Assembly: GCA_002437435.1 (NCBI GenBank)
Contig: DJPV01000080.1
Location: 49,656 to 73,043, forward strand
Direction of reading: 5' to 3'
From: Lachnospiraceae bacterium UBA6403
GTDB taxonomy: Bacteria; Bacillota; Clostridia; Lachnospirales; Lachnospiraceae
Length of the DNA stretch: 23,388 nucleotides
Part shown: one piece after another, positions 1-11,400 of the stretch
How positions within the stretch are numbered: the first letter of the stretch is position 1
Layout: the number at the start of each line of letters is the position of its first letter
Position numbers and translations under genes: made by a program
The notes under the pieces: generated by a model
The model's input: only the letters and a program-made list of their open reading frames with translations
What the model was told of the DNA's origin: nothing
The model's database searches: none

Positions 1-1115
1 TGGCTCATAGCGATTGGGTGGATCAGTTCGATTGTCATTTCTACGTTATCACCAGGCATGCACATTTCTGTACCAGCTGGAAGGTTACAAACACCTGTTA
101 CGTCAGTTGTTCTGAAGTAGAACTGTGGACGATAGTTGTTGAAGAATGGTGTATGACGACCACCCTCGTCCTTAGTAAGAACGTAAACCTGAGCTGTGAA
201 CTTTGTATGACATGTGATTGAACCTGGCTTACAAAGAACCTGACCTCTTACGATATCTTCTCTCTTGATACCACGAAGAAGAGCACCGATGTTATCACCA
301 GCCTGTCCTTCATCAAGAAGCTTTCTGAACATCTCGATACCTGTTACAGTTGTCTTCTGTGTTTCTGGCTTAATACCAACGATTTCAACTTCATCATTTA
401 AGTGGATAACACCAGCTTCTACTCTACCAGTAGCAACTGTACCACGACCTGTAATTGTGAATACATCCTCTACAGGCATGATGAATGGCTTATCTGTATC
501 TCTCTGAGGATCTGGAATGTATGAATCAATTGTATCCATAAGTTCCATGATCTTATCTCCCCAAGGTCCCATTGGATCTTCAAGAGCCTTAAGAGCTGAA
601 CCCTTAATAATTGGGCAATCATTGAATCCGTACTCTTCAAGCTGTTCTGTAACTTCCATCTCTACAAGTTCGATAAGCTCTTCATCATCAACCATATCGC
701 ACTTATTTAAGAATACAACGATGTAAGGTACACCAACCTGACGTGAAAGTAAGATATGCTCTTTTGTCTGAGCCATAACACCATCAGTAGCAGCAACAAC
801 AAGGATAGCACCATCCATCTGAGCTGCACCAGTGATCATGTTCTTAACGTAGTCAGCATGTCCTGGACAGTCAACGTGAGCGTAATGTCTCTTCTCTGTC
901 TCGTACTCAACGTGAGCTGTAGAAATAGTGATACCTCTTTCTCTCTCTTCCGGAGCCTTATCAATGTTAGCGAAATCAACAGCTGAGTTACCAGCTACTC
1001 TCTCTGAAAGAACTTTTGTGATAGCTGCTGTTAATGTTGTTTTACCATGGTCAACGTGACCGATTGTACCAATGTTACAATGTGGCTTACTTCTATTAAA
1101 CTTTTCCTTTGCCAT
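1..1115 (-). CDS. tuf: Elongation factor Tu, 3' end cut by window edge
   Basis: EF-Tu is the GTPase that delivers aminoacyl-tRNA to the ribosomal A site. The reading frame starts with ATG at 1115 behind an AAGGAGG site and begins [20 protein letters not shown]. The GTPase motifs are visible: GHVDHGKTT (G1), DCPGH (G3) and NKCD (G4). The last complete codon in the window is residue 371, in the stretch [10 protein letters not shown], which lies in domain III. A typical EF-Tu has about 397 residues, so roughly 26 C-terminal residues are missing. It is the last visible gene of the str cluster (rpsL-rpsG-fusA-tuf) but also has its own promoter in the 209-bp gap after fusA. Identification is secure. 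Confidence 0.98.
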   Translation of the reverse strand, partial: MAKEKFNRSKPHCNIGTIGHVDHGKTTLTAAITKVLSERVAGNSAVDFANIDKAPEERERGITISTAHVEYETEKRHYAHVDCPGHADYVKNMITGAAQMDGAILVVAATDGVMAQTKEHILLSRQVGVPYIVVFLNKCDMVDDEELIELVEMEVTEQLEEYGFNDCPIIKGSALKALEDPMGPWGDKIMELMDTIDSYIPDPQRDTDKPFIMPVEDVFTITGRGTVATGRVEAGVIHLNDEVEIVGIKPETQKTTVTGIEMFRKLLDEGQAGDNIGALLRGIKREDIVRGQVLCKPGSITCHTKFTAQVYVLTKDEGGRHTPFFNNYRPQFYFRTTDVTGVCNLPAGTEMCMPGDNVEMTIELIHPIAMS

Positions 1116-1171
1116 TTTTTAATATCCTCCTTAAATTTCGTACCCCTAAGGGCTATGCTTGGCTAAAACTC

Positions 1172-1200
1172 ATTATATAGAATATATAAAAGATTTTCAA
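1172..1200 (-). promoter_or_regulatory. Sigma-A promoter of tuf
   Basis: On the minus strand, TTGAAA (1195-1200) is followed after exactly 17 nt by TATAAT (1172-1177), close to the sigma-A consensus. Transcription should start near 1165, giving a leader of about 50 nt that contains a small CCCTTAGGG hairpin before the AAGGAGG site. This gives tuf expression beyond read-through from rpsL-rpsG-fusA, consistent with the high EF-Tu demand of growing cells. Confidence 0.75.
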
Positions 1201-1223
1201 CCTTTTTTTATCTCTTTATACCA

Positions 1224-1309
1224 GCAGGCATAGGGATTTTCATCCTTTTTACCTGCCGATATGATTTATTTTACTCTTTTAAGTCGAAAGGCACGGCAAA
1301 ATGCCTTTC
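1224..1309 (-). other. Two inverted repeats in the fusA-tuf gap
   Basis: Just after fusA the minus-strand RNA can form a hairpin with 8-bp arms GAAAGGCA/TGCCTTTC (1286-1309). A second hairpin has GCAGG/CCTGC outer arms around GGAT-GAAA-ATCC with a GNRA-type loop (1224-1256). Neither is followed by a U-run, so neither is a canonical intrinsic terminator. They may protect the 3' end or mark processing of fusA mRNA. The function is not shown. Confidence 0.45.
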
Positions 1310-1324
1310 CGGGTTGTCAAACTA

Positions 1325-3442
1325 TTATTTTGACTTTTCAGCGATAACCTTCTCCTGAACACTCTTTGGACACTGAGCGTACTTCTCAAAGAACATTGAG
1401 TAGTTACCACGTCCCTGTGTAGATGAACGAAGCTCTGTTGAGTAACCGAACATCTCTGCAAGTGGAACGAATGCTCTGACGATCTTACCACCGCCGATAT
1501 CATCCATACCTTCGATCTGGCCTCTCTTAGCATTTAAGCTTCCGATTACATCACCTAAGTATTCCTCAGGCATTGTAACCTCAACCTTCATGATAGGCTC
1601 CAGAAGAACTGGGTTTGCCTTAGCCATAGCTTCCTTGAACGCCATTGAACCGGCGATGTGGAATGCCATTTCTGATGAATCGACTTCATGGTATGAACCA
1701 TCGTATACATTTGCATAAACACCAAGTACCGGATATCCACCAAGAATACCAGCCTTAGCAGCTTCTTCGATACCTTCACCAACTGCTGGGATATATTCCT
1801 TAGGAATAGCGCCACCAACAACTGTGGATTCGAACTTGAATGTCTCTTCGCCGTTTGGATCCATTGGCTCGAACTTAACTTTACAGTGACCATACTGACC
1901 ACGACCACCTGACTGCTTCGCATACTTGCTATCAACGTCAACAGCCTTGGTAAATGTCTCTTTGTAAGCAACCTGAGGTGCACCTACGTTAGCCTCAACC
2001 TTGAACTCACGAAGCAGACGGTCAACAATAACCTCAAGGTGAAGCTCACCCATACCAGCGATGATTGTCTGTCCTGTTTCTTTATCTGTATGTGCTCTGA
2101 ATGTAGGATCTTCTTCAGCAAGCTTTGCAAGAGCCTCGCCCATCTTACCCTGATCGTTCTTTGTCTTAGGTTCGATAGCAAGCTCGATAACTGGCTCTGG
2201 GAATTCCATTGACTCAAGGATAACCGGATGCTGCTCATCACAGATTGTATCACCAGTTGTTGTTACTTTGAAACCAACAGCAGCTGCGATATCACCGGCG
2301 TAAACCTTATCAATTTCCTTACGAGCATTTGCATGCATCTGTACGATACGTCCTACACGCTCTTTCTTGTCTTTTGTTGCATTTAATACATATGAACCTG
2401 AGTTCAATGTACCTGAATATACTCTGAAGAATGCTAACTTACCAACGAATGGATCTGTCATGATCTTGAATGCTAATGCAGCAAATGGATCTTCATCTGA
2501 TGAATGACGAACTACTTCATTTCCCTCAGGATCTACACCTGTGATATCAGGGATATCTGTAGGAGCTGGCATATATTCAATAACACCATCAAGCATCTTC
2601 TGAACACCCTTATTCTTGTATGCGGAACCAAGGAATACCGGAACTGCTTCACAAGCGATAGTTGCTCTACGAAGTACTTTCTTCATTTCGTCGATTGAAG
2701 GCTCTTCACCTTCAAGGTACATCATCATTAAGTCATCATCTAACTCGCAGATCTTCTCTACAAGGTTCTCATGCCATTTGTTAGCAAGATCCTTTAAATC
2801 ATCCGGGATCTCTGTGATCTCAATGTCTTCACCCTTATCATCTTTATAATAGTATGCATCCATCTCAAATAAGTCGATCAGACCGACGAAATCGGATTCT
2901 TTACCGATAGGAATCTGAACTGGAATTGCATTCTTGCCAAGACGATCAATAATTGTCTGAACTGAGTAGAAAAAGTCAGCACCCATTTTATCCATCTTAT
3001 TGATGAATGCCATACGTGGAACATTGTATGTGTCTGCCTGACGCCATACATTTTCTGACTGAGGCTCTACACCAGCCTTTGCATCGAATACACCAACGGC
3101 GCCATCAAGTACACGAAGTGAACGCTCTACTTCTACAGTGAAGTCTACGTGTCCCGGAGTATCAATAATATTGATTCTGTGCTCTAAAGCACCAGCCTTT
3201 GGTTTGTGATGATCCTCTAATGTCCAATGACAGGTTGTAGCAGCGGAAGTGATTGTAATACCTCTTTCCTGCTCCTGCTCCATCCAGTCCATAGTAGCTG
3301 TACCATCATGAGTATCACCGATTTTATAGTTAACACCGGTATAGTATAAGATTCTCTCTGTAAGAGTTGTCTTACCAGCATCGATATGAGCCATAATACC
3401 AATGTTTCTTGTTCTGTCCAATGGATATTCTCTTCCAGCCAA
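1325..3442 (-). CDS. fusA: Elongation factor G
   Basis: EF-G is the GTPase that translocates tRNA and mRNA on the ribosome and, with ribosome recycling factor, splits ribosomes. The 705-residue length is normal. N-terminal motifs are AHIDAGKTT (G1), [10 protein letters not shown] (G2), DTPGHVDF (G3) and [10 protein letters not shown] (G4); domains II-V follow in full. The start codon is TTG at 3442: GGAGG lies 8 nt upstream, no ATG or GTG is better placed, and the sequence [19 protein letters not shown] matches the usual EF-G N-terminus. It lies 39 nt after rpsG in the str operon. The TTG start in such a highly expressed gene is unusual and may tune its level. Confidence 0.98.
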   Translation of the reverse strand: MAGREYPLDRTRNIGIMAHIDAGKTTLTERILYYTGVNYKIGDTHDGTATMDWMEQEQERGITITSAATTCHWTLEDHHKPKAGALEHRINIIDTPGHVDFTVEVERSLRVLDGAVGVFDAKAGVEPQSENVWRQADTYNVPRMAFINKMDKMGADFFYSVQTIIDRLGKNAIPVQIPIGKESDFVGLIDLFEMDAYYYKDDKGEDIEITEIPDDLKDLANKWHENLVEKICELDDDLMMMYLEGEEPSIDEMKKVLRRATIACEAVPVFLGSAYKNKGVQKMLDGVIEYMPAPTDIPDITGVDPEGNEVVRHSSDEDPFAALAFKIMTDPFVGKLAFFRVYSGTLNSGSYVLNATKDKKERVGRIVQMHANARKEIDKVYAGDIAAAVGFKVTTTGDTICDEQHPVILESMEFPEPVIELAIEPKTKNDQGKMGEALAKLAEEDPTFRAHTDKETGQTIIAGMGELHLEVIVDRLLREFKVEANVGAPQVAYKETFTKAVDVDSKYAKQSGGRGQYGHCKVKFEPMDPNGEETFKFESTVVGGAIPKEYIPAVGEGIEEAAKAGILGGYPVLGVYANVYDGSYHEVDSSEMAFHIAGSMAFKEAMAKANPVLLEPIMKVEVTMPEEYLGDVIGSLNAKRGQIEGMDDIGGGKIVRAFVPLAEMFGYSTELRSSTQGRGNYSMFFEKYAQCPKSVQEKVIAEKSK

Positions 3443-3481
3443 CGGATTGTCCTCCTTTTATTATTCTGCAGACGGCACAGA

Positions 3482-3952
3482 TTAGAATCTGTAGTGAGCA
3501 AACGCCTTGTTTGCTTCTGCCATCTTGTGCATATCTTCTTTTCTCTTTACAGATGCACCTGTGTTATTAGCTGCATCCATGATCTCTCTTGCAAGTCTTT
3601 CTTCCATGGTCTTTTCACTTCTGGCACGTGAAAATGTTGTTAACCAACGAAGTCCAAGAGCCTGTCTTCTATCTGGTCTTACATCGATAGGCACCTGATA
3701 TGTTGCACCACCGATACGTCTTGCCTTAACCTCGAGTAATGGCATGATGTTGTTCATAGCCTCTTCAAATACCTCGATAGCGTCCTTACCAGTTTCTGTT
3801 GCGATACGGTCGAATGCACCGTAAACAATCTTCTGGGCAACACCCTTCTTACCATCTAACATTACGTTGTTGATAAGCTTGGTAACTACCTTGTTATTGT
3901 AAATTGGATCCGCTAATACGTCTCTCTTTGCGATATGTCCTTTACGTGGCAC
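3482..3952 (-). CDS. rpsG: 30S ribosomal protein S7
   Basis: S7 nucleates assembly of the 30S head by binding the 3' domain of 16S rRNA near the E site. The protein has 156 residues, as usual, and begins (V/M)[20 protein letters not shown] chose GTG at 3952 because AAGGAGG lies 8 nt upstream and the next residues are the conserved S7 N-terminus. An in-frame ATG 14 codons further upstream would add residues not seen in the family and lacks a ribosome site. The 188-bp gap to rpsL holds no gene I can support, only a short TTGGAA/TTCCAA inverted repeat near 4113-4127. It is the second gene of the str operon. Confidence 0.97.
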   Translation of the reverse strand: MPRKGHIAKRDVLADPIYNNKVVTKLINNVMLDGKKGVAQKIVYGAFDRIATETGKDAIEVFEEAMNNIMPLLEVKARRIGGATYQVPIDVRPDRRQALGLRWLTTFSRARSEKTMEERLAREIMDAANNTGASVKRKEDMHKMAEANKAFAHYRF

Positions 3953-4140
3953 GGTTCTTCCCTCCTTAATATTTATTAATTCTTCGGTACTCACATTATA
4001 AAATGTGTTCGTGCTGTTACTTCCATCTCTTCTATCTATCCGATGTTCCCTGCATTTTTATGCATCAACATCTTTTCTCATAGCAAAAACATGGCCTAAC
4101 CAGCACATTTTTTTGGAATGTTTCCAATATACGGTTTTAA

Positions 4141-4563
4141 TTACTTCTTAGCATCTTTTGGACGCTTAGCACCGTACTTAGAACGAGCCTGACGTCTCTT
4201 TGCAACACCTGCTGTATCAAGAGTACCTCTGATGATATGGTATCTTGTACCAGGTAAGTCCTTTACTCTACCACCACGGATAAGAACTACGCTATGCTCC
4301 TGAAGGTTGTGACCTTCACCTGGAATATAACTTGTAACTTCGATACCGTTTGATAAACGAACTCTGGCGATCTTTCTCAGAGCTGAGTTAGGCTTCTTAG
4401 GAGTAGCTGTCTTAACTGCAGTACAAACTCCTCTCTTCTGTGGAGAGCTTGTCTCAGTTGGCTTCTTCTTTAATGAGTTGAAACTTCTCTGAAGAGCTGG
4501 TGCAGTTGACTTCTTCTCTACTGTCTGTCTTCCCTTTCTAACTAACTGGTTAAATGTTGGCAT
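4141..4563 (-). CDS. rpsL: 30S ribosomal protein S12
   Basis: S12 lies at the decoding centre and controls translational accuracy. The protein has 140 residues and starts at ATG 4563 behind AGGAGGTG. The signature [19 protein letters not shown] carries the lysine corresponding to E. coli K42, and GRVKDLPG carries the one corresponding to K87. Both wild-type residues are present, which predicts a streptomycin-sensitive S12. It is the first gene of the str operon, transcribed from the consensus promoter at 4629-4657. No L7Ae-family (ybxF/rplGB) gene sits between rpoC and rpsL, unlike the common Bacillus order. Confidence 0.98.
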   Translation of the reverse strand: MPTFNQLVRKGRQTVEKKSTAPALQRSFNSLKKKPTETSSPQKRGVCTAVKTATPKKPNSALRKIARVRLSNGIEVTSYIPGEGHNLQEHSVVLIRGGRVKDLPGTRYHIIRGTLDTAGVAKRRQARSKYGAKRPKDAKK

Positions 4564-4575
4564 GTTTTCACCTCC

Positions 4576-4625
4576 TACTTTCAAAATAAAAAATAATATA
4601 AGGCATACGTTCTCACGCATGCCTT
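4576..4625 (-). terminator. Hairpin at the 5' end of str-operon mRNA, possible attenuator and rpoC terminator
   Basis: The RNA folds into an 11-bp stem (arms 4615-4625 and 4600-4610, one G-U pair) closed by a GAGA tetraloop, followed by AUAUUAUUUUUUAUUUU. It sits about 50 nt after the rpoC stop and starts within a few bases of the predicted start site of the rpsL promoter. It could therefore terminate rpoBC read-through, attenuate the str operon, or cap and stabilise its 5' end. The U-run is broken and begins a few bases after the stem, so terminator strength is uncertain. Confidence 0.6.
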
Positions 4626-4628
4626 ACC

Positions 4629-4657
4629 ATTATATATATTGAAATTATTCGTGTCAA
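4629..4657 (-). promoter_or_regulatory. Perfect consensus sigma-A promoter of the str operon
   Basis: TTGACA (4652-4657), a 17-nt spacer and TATAAT (4629-4634) match the sigma-A consensus at all 12 positions. The promoter lies between the rpoC stop codon (4675) and rpsL. Initiation is expected around 4621-4625, at the base of the hairpin described separately. This makes rpsL-rpsG-fusA a transcription unit independent of rpoBC. Confidence 0.85.
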
Positions 4658-4674
4658 GCACTTTTCAAATTTAT

Positions 4675-7600
4675 TTATTCGTTATCAGATGTCTCAACCT
4701 CTGCAGTTTCCAGATCTGAAGCATTTTCTTCTGCCTCATCCTCTGCATCTGCATCGGTATCAACTGCGTCCTCTGACTCTGTGCTTTCCAGATCATCTCC
4801 GAAGTCGATCTCGTCATCATCATCAAAGAAGTTGATCTCATCCATCTCTGTATCAAGCTTTACAGAACGATAACGCTTCATACCTGTACCTGCCGGGATC
4901 AGCTTACCGATAATAACGTTCTCTTTTAGACCATTAAGCGGATCTACTTTACTCTTAATAGCTGCATCTGTAAGAACCTTTGTAGTCTCCTGGAAGGATG
5001 CTGCTGACATGAAAGAATCTGTAGCAAGTGATGCCTTTGTAATACCAAGCATTACCTGTGAACCTTCTGCCGGCTGTTTGCCTTCTGCGATAAGCTGCTC
5101 ATTTGTATCTTCAAAATCAAGAACATCAACCAATGTTCCCGGAAGGTAGGATGAATCTCCGTTATCCTCGATTCTGATTTTCTTTAACATCTGACGAACA
5201 ATGATCTCGATATGCTTATCATTGATATCAACGCCCTGAAGTCTGTATACTCGCTGTACTTCACGAAGCATGTAATCCTGAACAGCACGGATGCCCTTGA
5301 TCTTCAAGATATCATGTGGATTAACAGAACCTTCTGTTAATTCATCACCGGCTTCCAGAACCTGATCGTCCAGAACCTTGATACGGGAACCATAAGGAAT
5401 TAAGTATGCCTTTGATTCTCCTGTCTCATCATTTGTGATAACAACTTCTCTCTTCTTCTTATTATCACGAAGCTGAACCTTACCGCCAAACTCTGCAATG
5501 ATCGCAAGTCCCTTAGGCTTTCTTGCTTCGAATAACTCCTCTACTCTAGGAAGACCCTGTGTAATATCATCACCGGCAACACCACCAGTATGGAATGTTC
5601 TCATGGTAAGCTGTGTACCAGGTTCACCGATTGACTGAGCTGCGATGATTCCGGCAGCTTCACCAACCTGTACCGGCTGTCCGGTTGCCATGTTAGCGCC
5701 GTAACATTTTGCACATACACCAAGGTGTGACTTACATGTCAGGATCGTTCTGATCTTAAGCTTTGCATCCTGTCTTGTAGTACCTGTTTCCGGATCAAGG
5801 AATGGAACACCATTTGCATCTACACCCTGATTTACGATCAGAGCAGCTCTCTTTGGTGATACCATATGGTTTGCCTTAACTAAAAGGTTACCGTCTTTAT
5901 CGTATACAGATTCTGCAAGGTAACGACCTGTAATTCTCTCCTGGAAAGATTCGATTACTTCTTTGCCCTCCATGAAAGCTTCTACTTCCATACCAGGAAT
6001 TGCTTTTCCTGCACAACAATCTGTCTCACGAATGATCAGATCCTGTGATACATCAACCAGACGTCTGGTCAGGTATCCTGAATCAGCTGTACGAAGTGCT
6101 GTATCGGACAGACCCTTACGGGCACCATGTGCTGAAATGAAGTACTCCAGAACATCAAGGCCTTCACGGAAGTTTGACTTGATTGGAAGTTCGATCGTAC
6201 GACCGGTTGTATCTGCCATCAGACCACGCATACCAGCCAGCTGTTTGATCTGCTGGTTAGATCCACGGGCACCGGAATCTGCCATCATGAAGATGTTGTT
6301 ATATTTGTCAAGTCCGTCCAGAAGGGCTTTTGTCAGAACCTTATCGGCTTCTTCCCATACCTTAACAACAGCGAGGTATCTCTCCTCCTCTGTCATAAGA
6401 CCACGTCTGAACATCTTTGTGATCTTGTCAACCTGTGACTGAGCGTCTGCAAGGATCTGCTTCTTCTCATCCGGCACCTTCATATCTGAAATAGATACTG
6501 AGATAGCACCTCTGGTCGAATACTTATAACCAATTGCCTTTACATCATCCAGAACTTCTGCAGTCTTGGTTGCACCATGTGTATTGATACACTTATCAAG
6601 GATTGGCTTTAACTGTTTTTTACCAACATGGAAATCAATCTCAAGCTTTAATGCATTGTCTGGATTTGTTCTGTCAACATATCCAAGATCCTGAGGAATG
6701 ATCTCGTTGAACAGCAGACGACCGAGTGTAGTATCAATGATACCTGTAACCTCTGTTCCATCTTCTGTTGTAACAGTTCTTCTTACCTTTATCTTAGAAT
6801 GGAGAGTAATCTCCTTGTTCTCGTATGCAAGCAGTGCTTCATTCTTTGACTTGAAGAACTTGCCTTCTCCGATATCGCCATCCTTCTCCATTGTCAGATA
6901 ATAGATACCAAGAACCATATCCTGTGAAGGAACGGCAACCGGTGCACCATCTGAAGGTTTCAGAAGGTTGTTAGGGGACAGGAGCAGGAATCGACATTCT
7001 GCCTGTGCCTCAACTGTAAGTGGAAGGTGAACAGCCATCTGGTCACCATCGAAATCGGCATTGAACGCTGTACATACCAGTGGGTGAAGCTTGATCGCCT
7101 TACCTTCTACAAGGATAGGCTCAAATGCTTGGATACCCAGTCTGTGAAGTGTAGGAGCACGGTTTAACATAACCGGATGCTCTTTGATCACATCTTCAAG
7201 TACATCCCAAACTTCCGGCTCAAGCTTTTCGACCATCTTCTTAGCAGCTTTAATGTTATTTGCTCTGCCGCTGGCTGTCAGTTCTTTCATAACAAATGGC
7301 TTGAATAATTCGATTGCCATTTCCTTTGGAAGACCACACTGATAAATCTTAAGTTCTGGTCCTACTACGATAACGGAACGTCCTGAATAGTCAACACGCT
7401 TACCAAGAAGGTTCTGACGGAAACGTCCCTGCTTACCCTTTAACATATCGGACAGAGACTTTAATGCTCTGTTACCAGGACCTGTTACAGGACGGCCTCT
7501 TCTACCATTATCGATCAGTGCATCAACAGCTTCCTGAAGCATTCTCTTCTCGTTTCTGACAATGATGTCAGGAGCGTTCAGATCAAGAAGTCTTCTTAAA

Positions 7601-8433
7601 CGGTTATTTCTGTTGATAATTCTTCTATATAAGTCATTCAGATCAGATGTAGCAAATCTGCCACCATCCAGCTGAACCATAGGTCTGATATCCGGTGGGA
7701 TAACCGGAATAGCATCCATGATCATCCACTCCGGCTTATTCTCAGAATTACGGAACGCTTCGACAACTTCCAGTCTCTTGATGATTCTGGCTCTCTTCTG
7801 TCCGCTTGAATTCTTAAGCTCAGCTTTTAATTCTTCGCTCTCTTTATCCAGATCAATCGCTCTTAAGAGCTCCTGAATGGATTCAGCTCCCATTCCTGCA
7901 CGGAAGGAACCGTATCCGAAGTCTTCTTCAGCTTTTCTGTATTCCTGCTCTGTTAGAACCTGCTTATAAGTAAGCGGTGTGTCCTTTGGATCAAGAACGA
8001 TATAAGATGCAAAGTATAATACCTTTTCAAGTACTCTTGGAGAGATATCAAGGATCAGTCCCATACGGCTAGGAATACCTTTGAAATACCAGATATGGGA
8101 TACCGGTGCTGCAAGCTCGATATGACCCATACGCTCTCTACGAACGCTGGCCTTTGTAACCTCTACACCGCACCGATCACAGATAATACCTTTATATCTG
8201 ATCTTCTTGTATTTACCACAGTGACATTCCCAGTCCTTGCTAGGTCCAAATATTCTCTCGCAGAATAAACCGTCTTTTTCCGGTTTTAATGTTCTGTAGT
8301 TGATAGTCTCTGGTTTCTTAACCTCACCATGTGACCATTCTCTGATTTTTTCAGGAGATGCAAGTCCGATTCTAATTGCGTCAAAGCTTAAAGCCTGTTC
8401 CTGTTCTGGAGTTTCCATGTTAAATTCTGGCAT
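4675..8433 (-). CDS. rpoC: DNA-directed RNA polymerase subunit beta'
   Basis: Beta' carries the catalytic Mg2+ of RNA polymerase. The protein has 1252 residues and starts at ATG 8433 with AAAGGAG upstream. The N-terminal zinc site uses C70, C72, C85 and C88. The catalytic motif NADFDGD spans 458-464, with Asp 460, 462 and 464. The second zinc cluster is formed by the DCC near 806 and [11 protein letters not shown] near 896-906. From about residue 1200 the protein ends in a strongly acidic tail, beginning [13 protein letters not shown], that extends beyond the conserved core and makes it longer than the roughly 1199-residue B. subtilis protein. It lies 17 nt after rpoB and is co-transcribed with it. 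Confidence 0.99.
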   Translation of the reverse strand: MPEFNMETPEQEQALSFDAIRIGLASPEKIREWSHGEVKKPETINYRTLKPEKDGLFCERIFGPSKDWECHCGKYKKIRYKGIICDRCGVEVTKASVRRERMGHIELAAPVSHIWYFKGIPSRMGLILDISPRVLEKVLYFASYIVLDPKDTPLTYKQVLTEQEYRKAEEDFGYGSFRAGMGAESIQELLRAIDLDKESEELKAELKNSSGQKRARIIKRLEVVEAFRNSENKPEWMIMDAIPVIPPDIRPMVQLDGGRFATSDLNDLYRRIINRNNRLRRLLDLNAPDIIVRNEKRMLQEAVDALIDNGRRGRPVTGPGNRALKSLSDMLKGKQGRFRQNLLGKRVDYSGRSVIVVGPELKIYQCGLPKEMAIELFKPFVMKELTASGRANNIKAAKKMVEKLEPEVWDVLEDVIKEHPVMLNRAPTLHRLGIQAFEPILVEGKAIKLHPLVCTAFNADFDGDQMAVHLPLTVEAQAECRFLLLSPNNLLKPSDGAPVAVPSQDMVLGIYYLTMEKDGDIGEGKFFKSKNEALLAYENKEITLHSKIKVRRTVTTEDGTEVTGIIDTTLGRLLFNEIIPQDLGYVDRTNPDNALKLEIDFHVGKKQLKPILDKCINTHGATKTAEVLDDVKAIGYKYSTRGAISVSISDMKVPDEKKQILADAQSQVDKITKMFRRGLMTEEERYLAVVKVWEEADKVLTKALLDGLDKYNNIFMMADSGARGSNQQIKQLAGMRGLMADTTGRTIELPIKSNFREGLDVLEYFISAHGARKGLSDTALRTADSGYLTRRLVDVSQDLIIRETDCCAGKAIPGMEVEAFMEGKEVIESFQERITGRYLAESVYDKDGNLLVKANHMVSPKRAALIVNQGVDANGVPFLDPETGTTRQDAKLKIRTILTCKSHLGVCAKCYGANMATGQPVQVGEAAGIIAAQSIGEPGTQLTMRTFHTGGVAGDDITQGLPRVEELFEARKPKGLAIIAEFGGKVQLRDNKKKREVVITNDETGESKAYLIPYGSRIKVLDDQVLEAGDELTEGSVNPHDILKIKGIRAVQDYMLREVQRVYRLQGVDINDKHIEIIVRQMLKKIRIEDNGDSSYLPGTLVDVLDFEDTNEQLIAEGKQPAEGSQVMLGITKASLATDSFMSAASFQETTKVLTDAAIKSKVDPLNGLKENVIIGKLIPAGTGMKRYRSVKLDTEMDEINFFDDDDEIDFGDDLESTESEDAVDTDADAEDEAEENASDLETAEVETSDNE

Positions 8434-8450
8434 CTTACAAAATCTCCTTT

Positions 8451-11400
8451 CTAAAATTCATCATCTGAGTTGCCATCATAGTCGTCATTGTAATCATCCA
8501 GATATTCTCCTTCTGATAATGATGTCAGCTCATCATTTTCATCTGTTCCGCTGAAGCCCGCTTCTTCAAACTCACGGCCATTAGCTTCCCGTTTATCATC
8601 ATCGATCATGCTCTTAACATTCTCGTCATACGCTTCGATCGTCTCACCGAGATCAACCTCTGTCATATCGTCTTTTACAACTCTGACATCAAGACCCAGT
8701 GACTGGAATTCCTTCAGCAGTACCTTGAATGACTCAGGGATACCAGGTGTAGGAATGTTCTCACCCTTAATGATCGCTTCATATGTCTTAACACGTCCGA
8801 TTACATCATCCGACTTCACAGTCAGGATTTCCTGTAATGTATATGATGCACCGTATGCTTCCAGTGCCCAAACTTCCATCTCACCGAAACGCTGTCCACC
8901 GAACTGAGCTTTACCACCCAGAGGCTGCTGTGTAACTAATGAGTACGGACCGGTTGAACGTGCATGGATCTTATCATCAACCAGATGATGGAGCTTAAGG
9001 TAATGCATGTAACCGATTGTTACAGGGCTGTCAAATTCTTCACCGGTTCTGCCATCACGAAGCTGTACTTTACCGGTTCTGTCAATCGGAACGCCCTTCC
9101 ATTCTTCTCTGTGATCTCTGTTTTCATAGAGATAATTCATTACTTCTTCTGAAACAGAATCTTTATATTTCTCGTAGAAATCTTCCCACTCAGTATTTGC
9201 ATAATCATTTGCCATTTCAAGAGTATCCATGATATCAAACTCATCTGCACCATCAAATACAGGAGTTGAAACCTTGAATCCGAGAACCTGTGAAGCAAGA
9301 CCAAGATGAATTTCAAGAACCTGTCCGATATTCATACGTGAAGGAACGCCCAATGGGTTCAACACGATATCAAGTGGACGGCCATTTGGAAGGAATGGCA
9401 TATCTTCTACCGGAAGTACACGGGAAATTACACCCTTGTTACCATGACGACCAGCCATCTTATCTCCCACCTGGATCTTTCTCTTCTGAGCAATGTATAC
9501 TCTGACTGATTTATTAACACCTGGTGAAAGTTCATCACCATTTTCTCTTGTGAAGATCTTGGTATCCATAATGACACCAAATGCTCCATGAGGAACCTTA
9601 AGGGAAGTATCTCTTACTTCTCTTGCCTTCTCACCAAAGATGGCACGAAGGAGTCTTTCCTCTGCTGTCAGTTCTGTCTCTCCCTTAGGAGTAACCTTAC
9701 CAACAAGGATATCTCCGGCACGAACCTCAGCACCGATACGGATGATACCATTCTCATCCAGATCCTTTAATGCATCATTGGACAGACCCGCAAGATCTCT
9801 TGTGATCTCTTCCGGTCCGAGCTTGGTATCTCTTGCTTCGCATTCGTACTCTTCAATATGAATAGATGTATATACATCATCTTTTACAAGTCTTTCACTT
9901 AAAAGAACAGCATCCTCGTAGTTATAACCTTCCCAGGTCATGAAACCGATCAGAGGATTCTTTCCAAGTGCGATCTCTCCACCGGATGTAGATGGTCCGT
10001 CTGCGATAACCTCTCCAGCTTTAACATGCTCGCCCTTGAACACGATAGGTCTCTGGTTCATACAGTTACCCTGATTGCTTCGTGCGAACTTGATAACGTG
10101 GTAGATATCCTTTGTTCCGTCTTCATCTGCCTTAATGCAGATTTCCTTACTTGTGGAATATTCAACTACACCGTCTCTCTTTGCAACGATACATACACCT
10201 GAGTCAACGGCTGCCTTTGCTTCCATACCAGTACCTACAACGGCTGATTCGGTAAGCATAAGAGGAACTGCCTGACGCTGCATGTTTGATCCCATCAGGG
10301 CACGGTTTGCATCATCGTTCTCAAGGAAAGGAATCATGGATGTAGCAACTGAGAATACCATCTTAGGAGAAACGTCCATCAGATCAACTTTTGATTTCGG
10401 GAACTCTGTTGTATCCTCTCTGTATCTTCCTGATACGTTGTTATTTACGAAATGACCATCTGCGTCCAGAGGTTCATTCGCCTGTGCAACTCTGTAGTTA
10501 TCTTCTTCATCTGCTGTCAGATAAATAACTTCATCTGTAACTACAGGGTTTGCAGGATCTGATTTATCCAGTTTTCTGTATGGTGCTTCTACAAAACCAT
10601 ACTCATTGATTCTTGCATAAGTAGCCAGAGAGTTGATCAGACCGATGTTAGGACCTTCAGGGGTCTCGATAGGACACATTCTGCCATAATGGGTATAATG
10701 TACATCTCGAACCTCAAATCCGGCTCTGTCTCGTGACAGACCACCAGGACCAAGGGCTGATAATCTTCTCTTATGAGTCAACTCAGACAATGGGTTGTTC
10801 TGATCCATGAACTGTGACAGCTGGGAACTTCCGAAGAATTCCTTAACTGCAGCTGTTACAGGCTTAATGTTGATCAGAGACTGTGGAGTGATCGTCTCTA
10901 CATCCTGAGTTGTCATTCTCTCTCTTACAACTCTTTCCAGTCTGGAAAGACCGATTCTATACTGATTCTGAAGAAGTTCGCCGACTGCACGGATACGTCT
11001 GTTTCCAAGGTGATCGATATCATCCTTTGTTCCAATACCATACTCAAGGTGAATGTTATAGTTGATCGAAGCGATAATGTCTTCTTTTGTTATATGTTTT
11101 GGAACAAGGTCAGATGCATCTCTTGCGATAGCTGCCTTTAATTCTTCTTCGTCTGAATATTCATTTAAAAGGGTTTCAAGAACAGGATAGTATACACCCT
11201 CATGGATACCAACTTCAGCAGGATCAAATCCAACATACTTGGACAGATCTACTACCATATTTGAAAGTACCTTTACGTTACGCTCTTCTGTCTGGATCAT
11301 AACATATGGTACAGCAGCATCCTGGATATCTTTTGCCTGTGCTCTTGTAAGTGTCGTGCCTGCTTCTGCGATCACTTCACCGGTTGCCGGATCGATCGCA

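Noticed and set aside
1286..1309. Hairpin after fusA as an intrinsic terminator
   Set aside because: The stem is good but the following RNA is GACUUAAAAG, with no U-run.
1315..1320. TTGACA just after fusA as a promoter
   Set aside because: No -10 element lies at a workable distance; the true tuf promoter is further downstream.
4113..4127. TTGGAA/TTCCAA inverted repeat between rpsL and rpsG as a terminator
   Set aside because: It has only 6 bp, and on the coding strand it is followed by A, not U.
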